This document shows, piece after piece, positions 43,126-52,492 of a stretch of DNA of 64,000 nucleotides. Every line of letters begins with the position of its first letter. The stretch's first letter is position 1. The notes under the pieces are model-generated. The model made no database searches and was not told the origin of the DNA. It was given only the letters and a program-made list of their open reading frames with translations. Origin of the DNA: DASRBN01 sp035294305 (lineage in GTDB: Bacteria; Chloroflexota; Ktedonobacteria; Ktedonobacterales; Ktedonobacteraceae). The stretch is from positions 194,524 through 258,523 of the forward strand of contig DATGLD010000045.1 of the NCBI GenBank assembly GCA_035294305.1, given 5' to 3'. The translations under genes were made by a program, and so were the position numbers.

Positions 43126-44034
43126 TCACGGTGCTGCTTTACTGCTACTGGTCGCATGTTCCTTGATCCAGGCAGCAATGGTATTATCCAGCAGCGAGCG
43201 GTCCGCTTCGAACTCGCTGTCGTGCTCATAGTGGGGCAGCGTAACCCACATCTTATCCTTGCTGGCTATTGCCTCGTAAAGTTTGTGTGATGCTTCGGGA
43301 ACAACCGATTTATCATCCTCGGCCTGTATGACAAGCGCGGGTATAGTTATCTGCTTTGCTCTGGCGAGTATGCCTGAGCGCATAAGAAATATCTGAAAGA
43401 AGAATGAGGATGTTTCTTTTAACCGCCAGAAGGTATCCGCATTCAACATCTTTACAGCTTCAGGATTAGTTGTCATCTTGTCAGTGCCGAAAGCTACCTG
43501 CCAGTAATGTTTGGACTTAAATAAGCCACCCAGCAGAATTCCTAGTGTGGTCGGTACAGAAACCTTTGAGGTATCGGCTACCCAGGGATTGAGAAAAAGC
43601 ACACCATTGAATATGTCCTGGTCTTGTGCGGCGAAATAGGTGGCGAAGATACCACCCATGCTGTGACCGAGTATGTAAAGTTTTGCTCCCGGATGGCGTG
43701 TGCGTATCTGCGTAACAATGAACGCGATATCAGCGAGGAACGTATGGTAGTCGTCGATATGCCCTGCCAGACCTTCAGAGCGACCGAATCCGCGGTGATC
43801 CATAGCGTAAACGGTCAGGCCATGTGAGGCCAGGGAATTGCACATATCGATAAACCAGCCGCTGTGGGCTCCTAGCCCATGCAGAATCAGCAGTATCTCG
43901 CTGCTCCCGCTATCCCAGCTGCGCAGGAAAAGTTTGCACCCATCAGCAGTAGGTAGCTCTTCTGTCGCTACTCTGATAGTTGGTGATCCTTGCATCTGGC
44001 CCCAATCACCTGGGGCATCTGGCGAGTAAAGCAT
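43126..44034 (-). CDS. Alpha/beta hydrolase, monoacylglycerol lipase type
   Basis: The ATG at 44034 follows AAGGAG at a good distance, so the protein has 302 residues; 32 upstream codons are open but unsupported. The nucleophile elbow GHSMGG, the Asp region VIQAEDDKSVVPEASHKLYE and the closing His in LPHYEHDSEF are present, and AMDHRGFGRSEG is typical of monoacylglycerol lipases. It probably cleaves monoglycerides or similar esters in the cytoplasm. It is divergent from purH. Confidence 0.85.
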   Translation of the reverse strand: MLYSPDAPGDWGQMQGSPTIRVATEELPTADGCKLFLRSWDSGSSEILLILHGLGAHSGWFIDMCNSLASHGLTVYAMDHRGFGRSEGLAGHIDDYHTFLADIAFIVTQIRTRHPGAKLYILGHSMGGIFATYFAAQDQDIFNGVLFLNPWVADTSKVSVPTTLGILLGGLFKSKHYWQVAFGTDKMTTNPEAVKMLNADTFWRLKETSSFFFQIFLMRSGILARAKQITIPALVIQAEDDKSVVPEASHKLYEAIASKDKMWVTLPHYEHDSEFEADRSLLDNTIAAWIKEHATSSSKAAP

Positions 44035-44213
44035 GCTGGTCTCCTTGAGCAAATAATAAGTGTGTTCGACGCCACAATGGAAGAGAATAACGGTACAAAA
44101 GGAGTATAGCACATATGGCACTATTCTCATATGTCTTATAATGAGTGAGAAAGGGATTATTGCCTATTGATAAGAACAGGTTCGTGCATATTGCAGGGCA
44201 GAAAGAGGAATAC

Positions 44214-45782
44214 ATGCGAGCAATTATCAGTGTTGCCAACCGTGAAGGTCTCAGTGAATTAGCACAGGAGCTACAGGCTCATCAGATAGATATTTTCGCG
44301 ACCGGAGGAACTGCCAGGGTATTGCAAGAGGAAGGCATTTCTGTACATGCGGTCAGCGAACTGGCCAATTTCCCGGAGATACTTGGTGGGAGAGTCAAGA
44401 CGTTGCACCCCGCAATTTTTGGTGGTATTCTCGCGCGCCGCGATGATCCGGCACATCTTGCCGAACTGCAGGAACATCAAATAGCTCCCATTGATATAGT
44501 CGTGGTCAGTCTGTATCCTTTCGCCGAAACCACCGCCCGTCCAGGCACAATGCTCAGCGAGGCGCAGGAGCAGATTGATATTGGCGGTGTCTCATTAATC
44601 CGTGCCGCCGCCAAGAATTTTCAGGATGTGCTTGTGCTTGTGTGCCCGCAGGACTATGCTCCCGTCATGCAGGAGTGGCACGAGCAGGGACAGGTAAGCT
44701 TCGAGACGCGCCGGCGCCTTGCGGCGATTGCATTCCAACATACGGCCAGCTATGACACCGCAATTGCGGAATATCTGCGCGCGCGGACCGGCGAGCTTTT
44801 CCCTGAAGATCTGACGCTGCCCCTGCGCCTTGTGCAGTCATTGCGCTATGGCGAGAATCCACACCAGCAGGCCGCCTTCTATCGTTGGGCAACGGCCACT
44901 CCCTCTCTTAAAACGCCTACTATCGCGAGTGCGGAGGTATTACATGGAAAGGAGCTTTCCTTTAACAATCTGATTGACCTCGATGCGGCAATGGGAGCTG
45001 CCGGTAGTTTCACCGCCCCGACAATCGCCATCATCAAGCATACAAACCCTTGTGGATTAGCCTGCGGCGATGTGCTTGTTGAGGCCTACAAAAAGGCCCA
45101 TATGGGCGATCCTATTTCCGCGTATGGTGGCATCATTGGTTCAAATCGTCCCGTTGATGAGGCCACGGCGCATGAGATTAGCCAGTTGTTCTATGAAGCA
45201 ATCATTGCCCCGGACTATACACCTGAGGCGCTTGAGATATTGCGCAAGAAGAAGAATCTGCGATTGCTGGCGACGCATGCTCCCATCGATCCGCCCAGCA
45301 TTAATACCGGGTTGCTCCAGTCCGGGCGCTTCGATATCCGTAGCGTCAGCGGTGGCCTGCTTTTGCAAACGCCTGATGCCGTGGGGGAGCCGGAACTGAC
45401 GTATAAGGTCGTCAGCGAGCGCGAACCAAACCTGGAAGAGTTGACGGACCTGCTCTTTGCCTGGAAAGTAGTGCGGCATGTCAAATCGAATGCCATCGTG
45501 TTAGCGCATAAGCTGGTATTAGTGGGCGTTGGAGCGGGCCAGATGAACCGCGTCGCCAGCGTGCAACTGGCGGTCGAAAAAGCCGCCGACCGCGCGCGCG
45601 GCTCGGTACTGGCATCGGATGCCTACTTCCCGTTCCCCGATGGCGTCGAAGCCGCGGCCAGGGCCGGTGTGACAGCAATTATCCAGCCTGGCGGCTCCAT
45701 CCGTGACGATGAAGCGATTCGTATGGCTAACAAGTACGCAATTGCCATGATTTTTACGGGCAGGCGGCACTTCCGGCATTAG
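44214..45782 (+). CDS. purH: Bifunctional AICAR transformylase/IMP cyclohydrolase
   Basis: Start at 44214, after AGAGGAATAC, gives 522 residues, normal for PurH; the frame is open 23 codons further. The N-terminal cyclohydrolase part has FATGGTARVLQEEGI and KTLHPAIFGGIL; the C-terminal transformylase part has RYGENPHQQA and the KHTNPCG active site. It performs the last two steps of IMP synthesis. Unlike the other pur genes here it lies on the plus strand, 0.8 kb from the end of the purL-N operon. Confidence 0.95.
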   Translation: MRAIISVANREGLSELAQELQAHQIDIFATGGTARVLQEEGISVHAVSELANFPEILGGRVKTLHPAIFGGILARRDDPAHLAELQEHQIAPIDIVVVSLYPFAETTARPGTMLSEAQEQIDIGGVSLIRAAAKNFQDVLVLVCPQDYAPVMQEWHEQGQVSFETRRRLAAIAFQHTASYDTAIAEYLRARTGELFPEDLTLPLRLVQSLRYGENPHQQAAFYRWATATPSLKTPTIASAEVLHGKELSFNNLIDLDAAMGAAGSFTAPTIAIIKHTNPCGLACGDVLVEAYKKAHMGDPISAYGGIIGSNRPVDEATAHEISQLFYEAIIAPDYTPEALEILRKKKNLRLLATHAPIDPPSINTGLLQSGRFDIRSVSGGLLLQTPDAVGEPELTYKVVSEREPNLEELTDLLFAWKVVRHVKSNAIVLAHKLVLVGVGAGQMNRVASVQLAVEKAADRARGSVLASDAYFPFPDGVEAAARAGVTAIIQPGGSIRDDEAIRMANKYAIAMIFTGRRHFRH

Positions 45783-45912
45783 AGATAATTCTTTGAACTC
45801 TGTGACAGGTGGGAGCATTCACATAGATAAGGTTGTGCTGATGGAGCAAGTTATTTAGTACTTTTGCTTCCTTTCCTTGCCTTGATTAATAATCATTGTA
45901 GATACTAAAGCC

Positions 45913-46590
45913 ATGACAGGTAACGTTGATATGGCTACCATTCGGGTTGACTTCGACCGCCTCGCGCTGCTTTTGGATGAGGGTTGGAATCACAACAACC
46001 ATTATCATGATTTCCTTTTGCGCCAGGTTCCATCGCCTTGTAGGAATGCAATGGAAATAGGTTGTGGCAGCGGAGCATTCGCGCGTCTGCTGGCGCAAAA
46101 GGCCAGACACGTACTCGCGCTCGATCTCTCACCACAGATGATTGCACTCGCCAGGGAGCGTTCGCAGCAATATAGCAATATTGACTACCAGGTAGCTGAT
46201 GTACTCTCATGGGGTCTTGCTCCCGGACAATTCGATTGCATCGTCTCCATAGCGACCCTGCACCACATGCCAATGGAGAACATCCTCAGTAAGTTGAAAA
46301 CTGCACTTGCCCCTGGCGGAAAGCTGATTGTACTTGACCTTTATGAAGCCAGTTTATCGGACTTGCCGGTCATTCTTATAGCCATCCCCATTAATTTTGT
46401 GCTGAAGTTTTTCAAGGCGGGTCGTATCAAGGAGTCGGAAGCAGTGCGGCAAGCCTGGGCCGAACATGGAAAGCATGATACCTATCTCACGCTTGCCCAA
46501 TTGCGCCAGATTTGTAGAAAAGTCTTGCCAGGAGCGAGGGTGAGAAGGCATTTGTTCTGGCGCTATTCGCTTGTTTGGAGAAAGGGGTAG
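45913..46590 (+). CDS. Class I SAM-dependent methyltransferase
   Basis: 225 residues with a clear SAM site MEIGCGSGAFARLLAQ, acidic loop LALDLSPQMIALA and the VSIATLHHMPMENIL block typical of methyltransferase 11. The acceptor is unknown. It lies between purH and the convergent purN, with a 130-base gap from purH and only 13 bases to purN. The start is uncertain; there is another Met six codons later. Confidence 0.8.
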   Translation: MTGNVDMATIRVDFDRLALLLDEGWNHNNHYHDFLLRQVPSPCRNAMEIGCGSGAFARLLAQKARHVLALDLSPQMIALARERSQQYSNIDYQVADVLSWGLAPGQFDCIVSIATLHHMPMENILSKLKTALAPGGKLIVLDLYEASLSDLPVILIAIPINFVLKFFKAGRIKESEAVRQAWAEHGKHDTYLTLAQLRQICRKVLPGARVRRHLFWRYSLVWRKG

Positions 46591-46603
46591 CCTTATCAAA
46601 GGC

Positions 46604-47260
46604 TTATCCGGGGGCGCGCCAGGCGAATTCGCTCCTCAATCTCCTCACGGCCTCCACAATCAACCGGTGCTCAACTCTCTTTATGCGCTCATGCAGCGAT
46701 TCCTCCGTATCGCCCGGCTCGATCTTCAGCTCTTCCCGGCATATGACAGGCCCTGCATCCACCTCTGCCGTCACGTAATGAACCGTGCTTCCTGTAATTG
46801 TCACACCGGCCTCTAGAGCCTGGCGGACGGCGTGCAATCCACGGAAGGCAGGAATGGCTGTCCCATCAGCGGTGATATAGTGTGAACCTGTGCCGTCATC
46901 GGGCAAGAGCGCGGGGTGCAGATTAATAATGCGCCGCGGGAATTGCGCGAGGAAGCCGGCGCTCAGGATGCGCATCCAGCCTGCCAGTACGATCAGATCA
47001 ACCTGAAACAAACGCAGGAGAGCAACGAGCTTTGCTTCATTTTCCCGCGGTTCCTTCCAGGGCAGGTAGATTGCTGGTATCTTATGCCGGAGGGCGCGTT
47101 GTAGCCCCTGGGCGCCGGCTCTATTGCTGACCACTAATGCGATTGCAACGTCTTGTAGATCCTTGCTTTCAATCGCATCAATAAGGGCCTGCAAGTTGCT
47201 GCCGCTGCCCGAGATGAGTACGCCGAGACGCAGGTGAGCGTTCCCATAGTCGCTAACCAT
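46604..47260 (-). CDS. purN: Phosphoribosylglycinamide formyltransferase
   Basis: The ATG at 47260 overlaps the end of purE by 8 bases and gives 218 residues; an upstream ATG inside purE is open but unlikely. The fold and active site are clear: GVLISGSGSNLQAL, AGWMRILSAGFLAQF, NLHPALLP with the catalytic His and DAGPVI with the catalytic Asp near VTAEVDAG. It adds formyl from N10-formyl-THF to GAR. It is the last gene of the purine operon. Confidence 0.93.
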   Translation of the reverse strand: MVSDYGNAHLRLGVLISGSGSNLQALIDAIESKDLQDVAIALVVSNRAGAQGLQRALRHKIPAIYLPWKEPRENEAKLVALLRLFQVDLIVLAGWMRILSAGFLAQFPRRIINLHPALLPDDGTGSHYITADGTAIPAFRGLHAVRQALEAGVTITGSTVHYVTAEVDAGPVICREELKIEPGDTEESLHERIKRVEHRLIVEAVRRLRSEFAWRAPG

Positions 47261-47735
47261 GAGAGCGCGCCTCTTCGTCGGCCTGCGCCAGAATCGCGGC
47301 AAACTGCTGCTGGTAGTTGATGATACGCTGGCTCAGCAGAGGATCAGACAGCGCGAGCATTTTGGCGGCAAGGAGCGCTGCCCCTTCGGGTTCCAGAATC
47401 GTTGGCGAGGCGATGCCTGAGGGCAGCCGTAGCGATGAAAGTATGTCCATGCCGCTGAAGCGATCGCTGTAGGGCGGGCAGGCGATTACCGGAAAGCGCG
47501 TATTGGCGTCAACCACCGCCGAGAGCGCGTTAGAGCGACCTGCGATGGTGATGTAGACAAGTGGACCGGTGGATTCATACTCGGACAATATCTGCATGAG
47601 GCGCGTCGTTGCTTTGTGCGCCGAACAGACCCGCATCTCGTAGCTGATCTCCAGGGCTTTGAGGGTCTTGGCCACGCCTTCGGCCTGAGAAAGGTCGCCC
47701 TTACTGCCCATGATAATAATTACTTGTGCTGCCAT
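47253..47735 (-). CDS. purE: Class II PurE (AIR carboxylase type)
   Basis: 160 residues. The PurE fold is clear (IIIMGSKGDL), but class-defining positions differ from N5-CAIR mutases: SAHK at residues 38-41 instead of SAHRT, GRSNAL at 66-71 instead of the GGAAHL loop, and SSLRLPSG at 100-107. These are the features of class II enzymes, which carboxylate AIR directly with CO2, as in animals and a few bacteria. The absence of purK next to it agrees. The stop overlaps purN and the start is 11 bases after purD. Confidence 0.85.
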   Translation of the reverse strand: MAAQVIIIMGSKGDLSQAEGVAKTLKALEISYEMRVCSAHKATTRLMQILSEYESTGPLVYITIAGRSNALSAVVDANTRFPVIACPPYSDRFSGMDILSSLRLPSGIASPTILEPEGAALLAAKMLALSDPLLSQRIINYQQQFAAILAQADEEARSHG

Positions 47736-47746
47736 GTATTGTACTC

Positions 47747-49027
47747 CTATTCCTTTGCTCTCAACCCGCGATGCGCGATATCGCGCCGATAATGCATGCC
47801 CTCGAATGAAATATGCGCCGCTGCTTCGTACACTCTTGCTACAGCCTCTGGCAATGTCTCGCCACGAGCGGCAATGCTCAGCACGCGCCCTCCGGCTGTT
47901 ACGAGGCGTCCATCCCGTAGGGCAGTTCCGGCGTGAAAGACCTGCGTTTGTTCCAGGCGATTAGCCTCCTCAATACCTGTAATGGGTATTCCAGTCGGGT
48001 ACTTTCCTGGATAGCCTTGCGAGGCCAATGTCAGGCTAACGGAGTATCCCTTATGCCAGGCTATCTCTGGGTACGCAGCGGGTGATGCTGTTTCTGCGAA
48101 TGCAAGTACCTTCATTATATCGTCTTGCAACAGCATCATGAAGGCCTGCGTTTCCGGGTCGCCGAAACGGGTATTGTGCTCAAGCACCATGGGACCGCGT
48201 TGCGTGAGCATGATGTTTGAATAGAGAACGCCTGAGAAGTCGATGCCGCGTTCTTGAAGGGCTTGCAGGGTGGCCGAGATAATGCGCTGCTGTATCTGCG
48301 TTTCGGTGACTCCATTCACGAATGGCAATGGTGTATAGACGCCCATGCCGCCGGTATTCAGGCCCTGGTCGTTATCCAGGGCGCGTTTGTGATCCTGGCT
48401 GAGGGGTAGAGGCAAATAATGCGTGCCATTGCAGATGGCAGTCGAGCCTATTTCGTCGCCTTGCAGGTAGTCCTCGATCACGACAACATCTCCTGCCGCG
48501 CCGAAAACACGTTCGACCATCATTTGCTGTACGGCGTTACGAGCCGTTTCCATGTCGAGTGCAACAATCGCTCCCTTGCCGGCAGCGTTTCCGTCGGCCT
48601 TGACGACCACGGGAACACCATGCTCTTCCAGGTATGCTTGAGCTGCTGTGGCATCAGTAAAGGTGCGATGCTGCGCTGTAGGGATACCGGCGCCGGGCAT
48701 CAGTTCCTTCGCGAAAGCTTTGCTGCCCTCGAGTGCGGCACCTGCCGCGTCTGGCCCGAAGATGCGCAGACCGCGGCGGCGGAAAAAATCGGCGATGCCC
48801 TCTACTAGAGGCACTTCTGGTCCGACGATTGTGAGGTCGATGCGCTTGCGTTCCGCGAAATCCGCGAGTTCCGCGAATTGTGTTACTCCTAGAGGAATGC
48901 ATTCGGCCTGTGCCATCATGCCAGGATTTCCAGGAGCCGCGTAAATCTGGTTGACGCGAGGACTCTGCGCCAGTTTCCAGACGATTGCATGCTCGCGCGC
49001 GCCTGAGCCGATCACCAATACTTGCAT
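47747..49027 (-). CDS. purD: Phosphoribosylamine-glycine ligase
   Basis: 426 residues, an ATP-grasp ligase that joins glycine to phosphoribosylamine. GSGAREHAIVWKLAQS at the start, the KADGNAAGKGAI ATP-grasp block and LEHNTRFGDPETQ metal-binding motif are all typical. The start codon shares one base with the purF stop (TAATG), implying coupling. purE follows after a short gap. Confidence 0.95.
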   Translation of the reverse strand: MQVLVIGSGAREHAIVWKLAQSPRVNQIYAAPGNPGMMAQAECIPLGVTQFAELADFAERKRIDLTIVGPEVPLVEGIADFFRRRGLRIFGPDAAGAALEGSKAFAKELMPGAGIPTAQHRTFTDATAAQAYLEEHGVPVVVKADGNAAGKGAIVALDMETARNAVQQMMVERVFGAAGDVVVIEDYLQGDEIGSTAICNGTHYLPLPLSQDHKRALDNDQGLNTGGMGVYTPLPFVNGVTETQIQQRIISATLQALQERGIDFSGVLYSNIMLTQRGPMVLEHNTRFGDPETQAFMMLLQDDIMKVLAFAETASPAAYPEIAWHKGYSVSLTLASQGYPGKYPTGIPITGIEEANRLEQTQVFHAGTALRDGRLVTAGGRVLSIAARGETLPEAVARVYEAAAHISFEGMHYRRDIAHRGLRAKE

Positions 49028-50505
49028 TATGATACCCTCAGCAATTTCTCATTGCGTACCGGCGCCAGGAGTGGCGGCTTTGCAGGATCAAACGGCCAGC
49101 CAGCAGTATGCATACAGCCATAGCAGCATTCGGCATGTAATGAAGCTATGGCTGCAGCGTCGTCAAGGTTGATATCATCTTTTACCACACGCAGTGCTTT
49201 TCCCAGACCCTCCAGGCTCAGGTAGCCCAGGCTATCCACTCCGATATAATCTGCGATCTCCTGCACGCTGCGTCCGGCGGCAATCAGTTCCTCCTCACGC
49301 GGTATGTCTATACCGAAGTAACAGGGATGGCGCAATGGCGGAGCGCTCGAACGCAGGTGAATTTCTTTCGCTCCTTGATGCCGCAGCGCCGCTACCAGTC
49401 GTTTCATCGTATTGCCGCGCACGATTGAGTCATCGACGATCACTAAGCGCGCCCCGGCGATCTTCGACTTGACGAAGTTGAATTTCAAATCCACCTCCAG
49501 CTGTCGCAGTCGCTGATCGGGTTTGATGAAGGTACGATCGGCGTAACGATTTTTGATGATGGCCTGGCCATAGGGAATGTTTGATGCGGTGGAATAGCCG
49601 AGCGCAGCAGGGATGGAAGAATCGGGCACCGGTACGACGATATCTGCCTCGACAGGATGTTCCCGCGCCAGTTCCCGGCCGAGTTGCTCGCGCACCTCGT
49701 AGACATACCTGTTATTTAAGCTGCTGGTCGCATCGGAAAAGTAAATGTACTCGAAGACACACAACGCGTGACGGGGTTCCTGGAACAAAATCTCGGTATG
49801 CAGGCCATGCTGATCAATCGTAATGAGTTCTCCGGGCCTGACTTCTCTCACAAATACTGCTCCTACGCGATCCAGCGCGCATGATTCGGAAGCAACCATC
49901 CAGTTCTTCCCTATTTGTCCGAGGCAGAGAGGACGCATACCCCAGGGGTCACGCATGGCAAAGAGTTTTCCCTCGGAGAGAATTACCAGGCTATAGGCCC
50001 CCTGCAAAAAGGGAATCGTCTCAATCAAGCGTTCCCGCAGCGTTCCACCCTCAGAGAATAGCAACAACAGGGCAATAGCCTCGCTATCGGTGGTCGAATT
50101 GAGCAGGCCAGGTGGGAATTGCGCGCGCAACCTATCGCCGTTTACCAGATTGCCGTTATGCGCGACGGCAATCGCGCCTGGATAGATATGTCCCTCGCCT
50201 ACCACAAAAGGGCCGGCATTCTCGACACAGCTTGAGCCGGTAGTAGAGTAGCGCACATGTCCGATTCCACAAGACGTGGGGGGGAGTTCGGCCCCTGAAT
50301 CGGCAAAGACTTCGCGCACCTTGCCCATACCAACCCTGGTGGCGATCTTGCCATTTCCATCATAGACGGCGATGCCGGCGCTTTCCTGACCGCGATGCTG
50401 CAAAGATGTGAGAGCTAATGTTAGATAGTTCCGCACATCGATGTGCTCATCATGTTCTTGCAAGTAGATACCTACTATGCCACAGGCGTCGTGTAATCGT
50501 TCCAT
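49027..50505 (-). CDS. purF: Amidophosphoribosyltransferase
   Basis: The ATG at 50505 follows GGGAGGGAG and gives 492 residues; nine upstream codons are open. A 7-residue propeptide (MERLHDA) precedes the N-terminal nucleophile Cys in ACGIVGIY. Four cysteines (in HALCVFEY, RHPCYFGID and the CCYGC pair) are placed as in the iron-sulfur class of PurF, like that of Bacillus. The PRPP loop is VIVDDSIVRGNT. It makes phosphoribosylamine, the first step of purine synthesis. Confidence 0.94.
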   Translation of the reverse strand: MERLHDACGIVGIYLQEHDEHIDVRNYLTLALTSLQHRGQESAGIAVYDGNGKIATRVGMGKVREVFADSGAELPPTSCGIGHVRYSTTGSSCVENAGPFVVGEGHIYPGAIAVAHNGNLVNGDRLRAQFPPGLLNSTTDSEAIALLLLFSEGGTLRERLIETIPFLQGAYSLVILSEGKLFAMRDPWGMRPLCLGQIGKNWMVASESCALDRVGAVFVREVRPGELITIDQHGLHTEILFQEPRHALCVFEYIYFSDATSSLNNRYVYEVREQLGRELAREHPVEADIVVPVPDSSIPAALGYSTASNIPYGQAIIKNRYADRTFIKPDQRLRQLEVDLKFNFVKSKIAGARLVIVDDSIVRGNTMKRLVAALRHQGAKEIHLRSSAPPLRHPCYFGIDIPREEELIAAGRSVQEIADYIGVDSLGYLSLEGLGKALRVVKDDINLDDAAAIASLHAECCYGCMHTAGWPFDPAKPPLLAPVRNEKLLRVS

Positions 50506-50638
50506 GTACTCCCTCCCCTTGTGAACCACCAACTTCTGCCATCAGTTACCTTTTGATTATTTCATGCTCTTTATTTTTGCAGTGAATGGGGAAGCCTCAC
50601 TCCAGGTGCGATCAATCTGGCCCCTATCTCCCAGATTC

Positions 50639-51400
50639 TCAACGCACCTTGATTTTTCCGGTCAGGTCGGCTACCAGCGCGTAGCGATCAGCGACCTCCT
50701 GCAAATCCTGGGGCGTGACTTCTTTCAGGTTGCGATATACTTGCTTGTCGAGCATGCGCGACTTATCACCCCCCGGCCATAGCCGCCAGCTATCGTTATC
50801 GATCACGTCGGCGACCAGCAAATCATTGTTTGTGTCGCGTCCAAATTCGATCTTGAGGTCAACCAGCGTCACGTCTATCGATGCCCAGGCTTTTTCCAGC
50901 ACCTCGAAAACGCGCCTACCCTGCTCCGCCATCCAGCTAATTTCGGTGGCCGTTGCCAGACCCATCTGGATGATATCCTGCTCCCAGATCTGTGGGTCAT
51001 GTCGCGCATCATCTTTGAGAAAGGTCTCTACCAGCACCGGTTGAAAGCGTGTTCCCTCGCTCACTTCAGGATGTCGTTTGAGATACGAACCGGTGGCAAT
51101 GCGCCGCATAACCTGCTCGACCGGCAGCATGCGACAGTGGCGCACAAGCAAGGTCGTGTCGTTGATTTGCTCGACGAAATGCGTCGCGATGTCCTCGTCG
51201 TTGAGGATACGGAAGACATTGGCGGTGGTGATGGTACTCCAGCGCGATTTTCCCACCAGTTCATTGTGCCGCGCACCATCGCCCGCCGTAATTTGATCTT
51301 TGCTGACCATATATGCCAGGTTTGGATCGCCAGGATATGCGTAAATCAATTTGGTTTTGCCCTCTGCCAGCAGGGGACCAAAAACAGGTTGTTCGATCAT
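50639..51400 (-). CDS. purC: SAICAR synthetase, animal PAICS-like
   Basis: 253 residues. The family blocks LAEGKTKLIYAY, SKDQITAGDGARHNEL, RRIATGSYLKRHPEV, DLKIEFGRD and VIDNDSWRLWPGGDKS are complete. Several of them resemble the SAICAR synthetase half of animal PAICS more than Escherichia-type PurC (for example DNDSWRLWPxGDxS and DKQxYRxLKEVTP). It joins aspartate to CAIR. With the class II PurE gene 3.6 kb downstream in the same operon, both halves of PAICS have relatives here as separate proteins. Confidence 0.93.
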   Translation of the reverse strand: MIEQPVFGPLLAEGKTKLIYAYPGDPNLAYMVSKDQITAGDGARHNELVGKSRWSTITTANVFRILNDEDIATHFVEQINDTTLLVRHCRMLPVEQVMRRIATGSYLKRHPEVSEGTRFQPVLVETFLKDDARHDPQIWEQDIIQMGLATATEISWMAEQGRRVFEVLEKAWASIDVTLVDLKIEFGRDTNNDLLVADVIDNDSWRLWPGGDKSRMLDKQVYRNLKEVTPQDLQEVADRYALVADLTGKIKVR

Positions 51401-51418
51401 AGCAATGTTACCCTTTCC

Positions 51419-52492
51419 TTATAGAACTGAAAAATCGACGACTACTCCTTCGCCTTCCCTGATAAAACCAATTGTACTCGCTTCAGGGAGAAAGCCCAAT
51501 GTTTTCTCAGCGTCTTGAGGCGATAAGACCATGACCATGCCGATACCCATGTTCAGCGTCCGGTACATCTCTTCCTGGCTAACATGGCCCAGCTGGGCGA
51601 TCAACCGGAAGAGAGGTGGAACGCTCCATGAACTTGTTTCTACTACAGCCTGGGTTCCGGCGGGCAAAATGCGGCTGATATTTCCCTCAAACCCACCTCC
51701 CGTAATATGTGCCAAGCCCTTAATCGCAGGACGATTCGTGGTCTTTTTCTCTAAAAACTCGCGCAGTGCCTGTATTTCGCGCAGGTAGCGGCGATGCGGA
51801 CGCAGCAGGGCATCAACCAGCGGCTCGCCCAGTTCAGGAAAAACTGTCTCAAGCGAAAATGGGGCGAAAATGCGCCGTGCTAGCGAGTAGCCATTGGTAT
51901 GCAGACCGTTCGAGGGCAAGCCCAGCAGCACGTCGCCAGGAACGATAGTCGATCCATCAATAATCTCATCTTGCTCGACAACGCCAACAATCGTTCCGGC
52001 AAGATCGAATGCTTGCGGCAGATACACATCAGGCATTTCAGCCGTTTCCCCCCCGAGCAGCGTACAGCCGACCTCCTGGCAGGCCAGGGCGACGCCGCGC
52101 ACAATTCTCGCTGCCTGTTCAGGATCAAGTTTTCCCATCGCCAGGTAGTCCATGAAAAAGAGCGGCGTAGCTCCATGTGCCAGCAGGTCATTCACAGAAT
52201 GATGCACGAGGTCAAAACCAATAGTATCGAACCTGCCTGCCTGTGCTGCCAGTAAAGTTTTGGTGCCGGCGCCGTCGGTTGAAGCGACAAGCGCCGGGTG
52301 CTTCATGTTCTGAATGCTGCTCACGTCAAGAATGCCGGCGAATGCTCCCATCCCGGCCCGCACATTACTGCCCTGCGTGGCCTTGATTGCATCACGCATG
52401 AGCCTTTTAGCGCGATCCGCGGCTGCAATGTCAACTCCGCTGGCAGCATAGGCGCTATCTGTATCAAGAGGTTTGTCCATTTCCTCTGGCAT
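51419..52492 (-). CDS. purM: Phosphoribosylformylglycinamidine cyclo-ligase
   Basis: About 357 residues from ATG 52492, which shares one base with the purQ stop (TGATG); a GTG one codon earlier is an alternative. Family blocks are intact: STDGAGTKTLLA, NDLLAHGATPLFFMDYLA, GGETAEMP and AHITGGGFEGNISRILP. It closes the imidazole ring of AIR using ATP. It sits between purQ and purC in the operon. Confidence 0.94.
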   Translation of the reverse strand: MPEEMDKPLDTDSAYAASGVDIAAADRAKRLMRDAIKATQGSNVRAGMGAFAGILDVSSIQNMKHPALVASTDGAGTKTLLAAQAGRFDTIGFDLVHHSVNDLLAHGATPLFFMDYLAMGKLDPEQAARIVRGVALACQEVGCTLLGGETAEMPDVYLPQAFDLAGTIVGVVEQDEIIDGSTIVPGDVLLGLPSNGLHTNGYSLARRIFAPFSLETVFPELGEPLVDALLRPHRRYLREIQALREFLEKKTTNRPAIKGLAHITGGGFEGNISRILPAGTQAVVETSSWSVPPLFRLIAQLGHVSQEEMYRTLNMGIGMVMVLSPQDAEKTLGFLPEASTIGFIREGEGVVVDFSVL

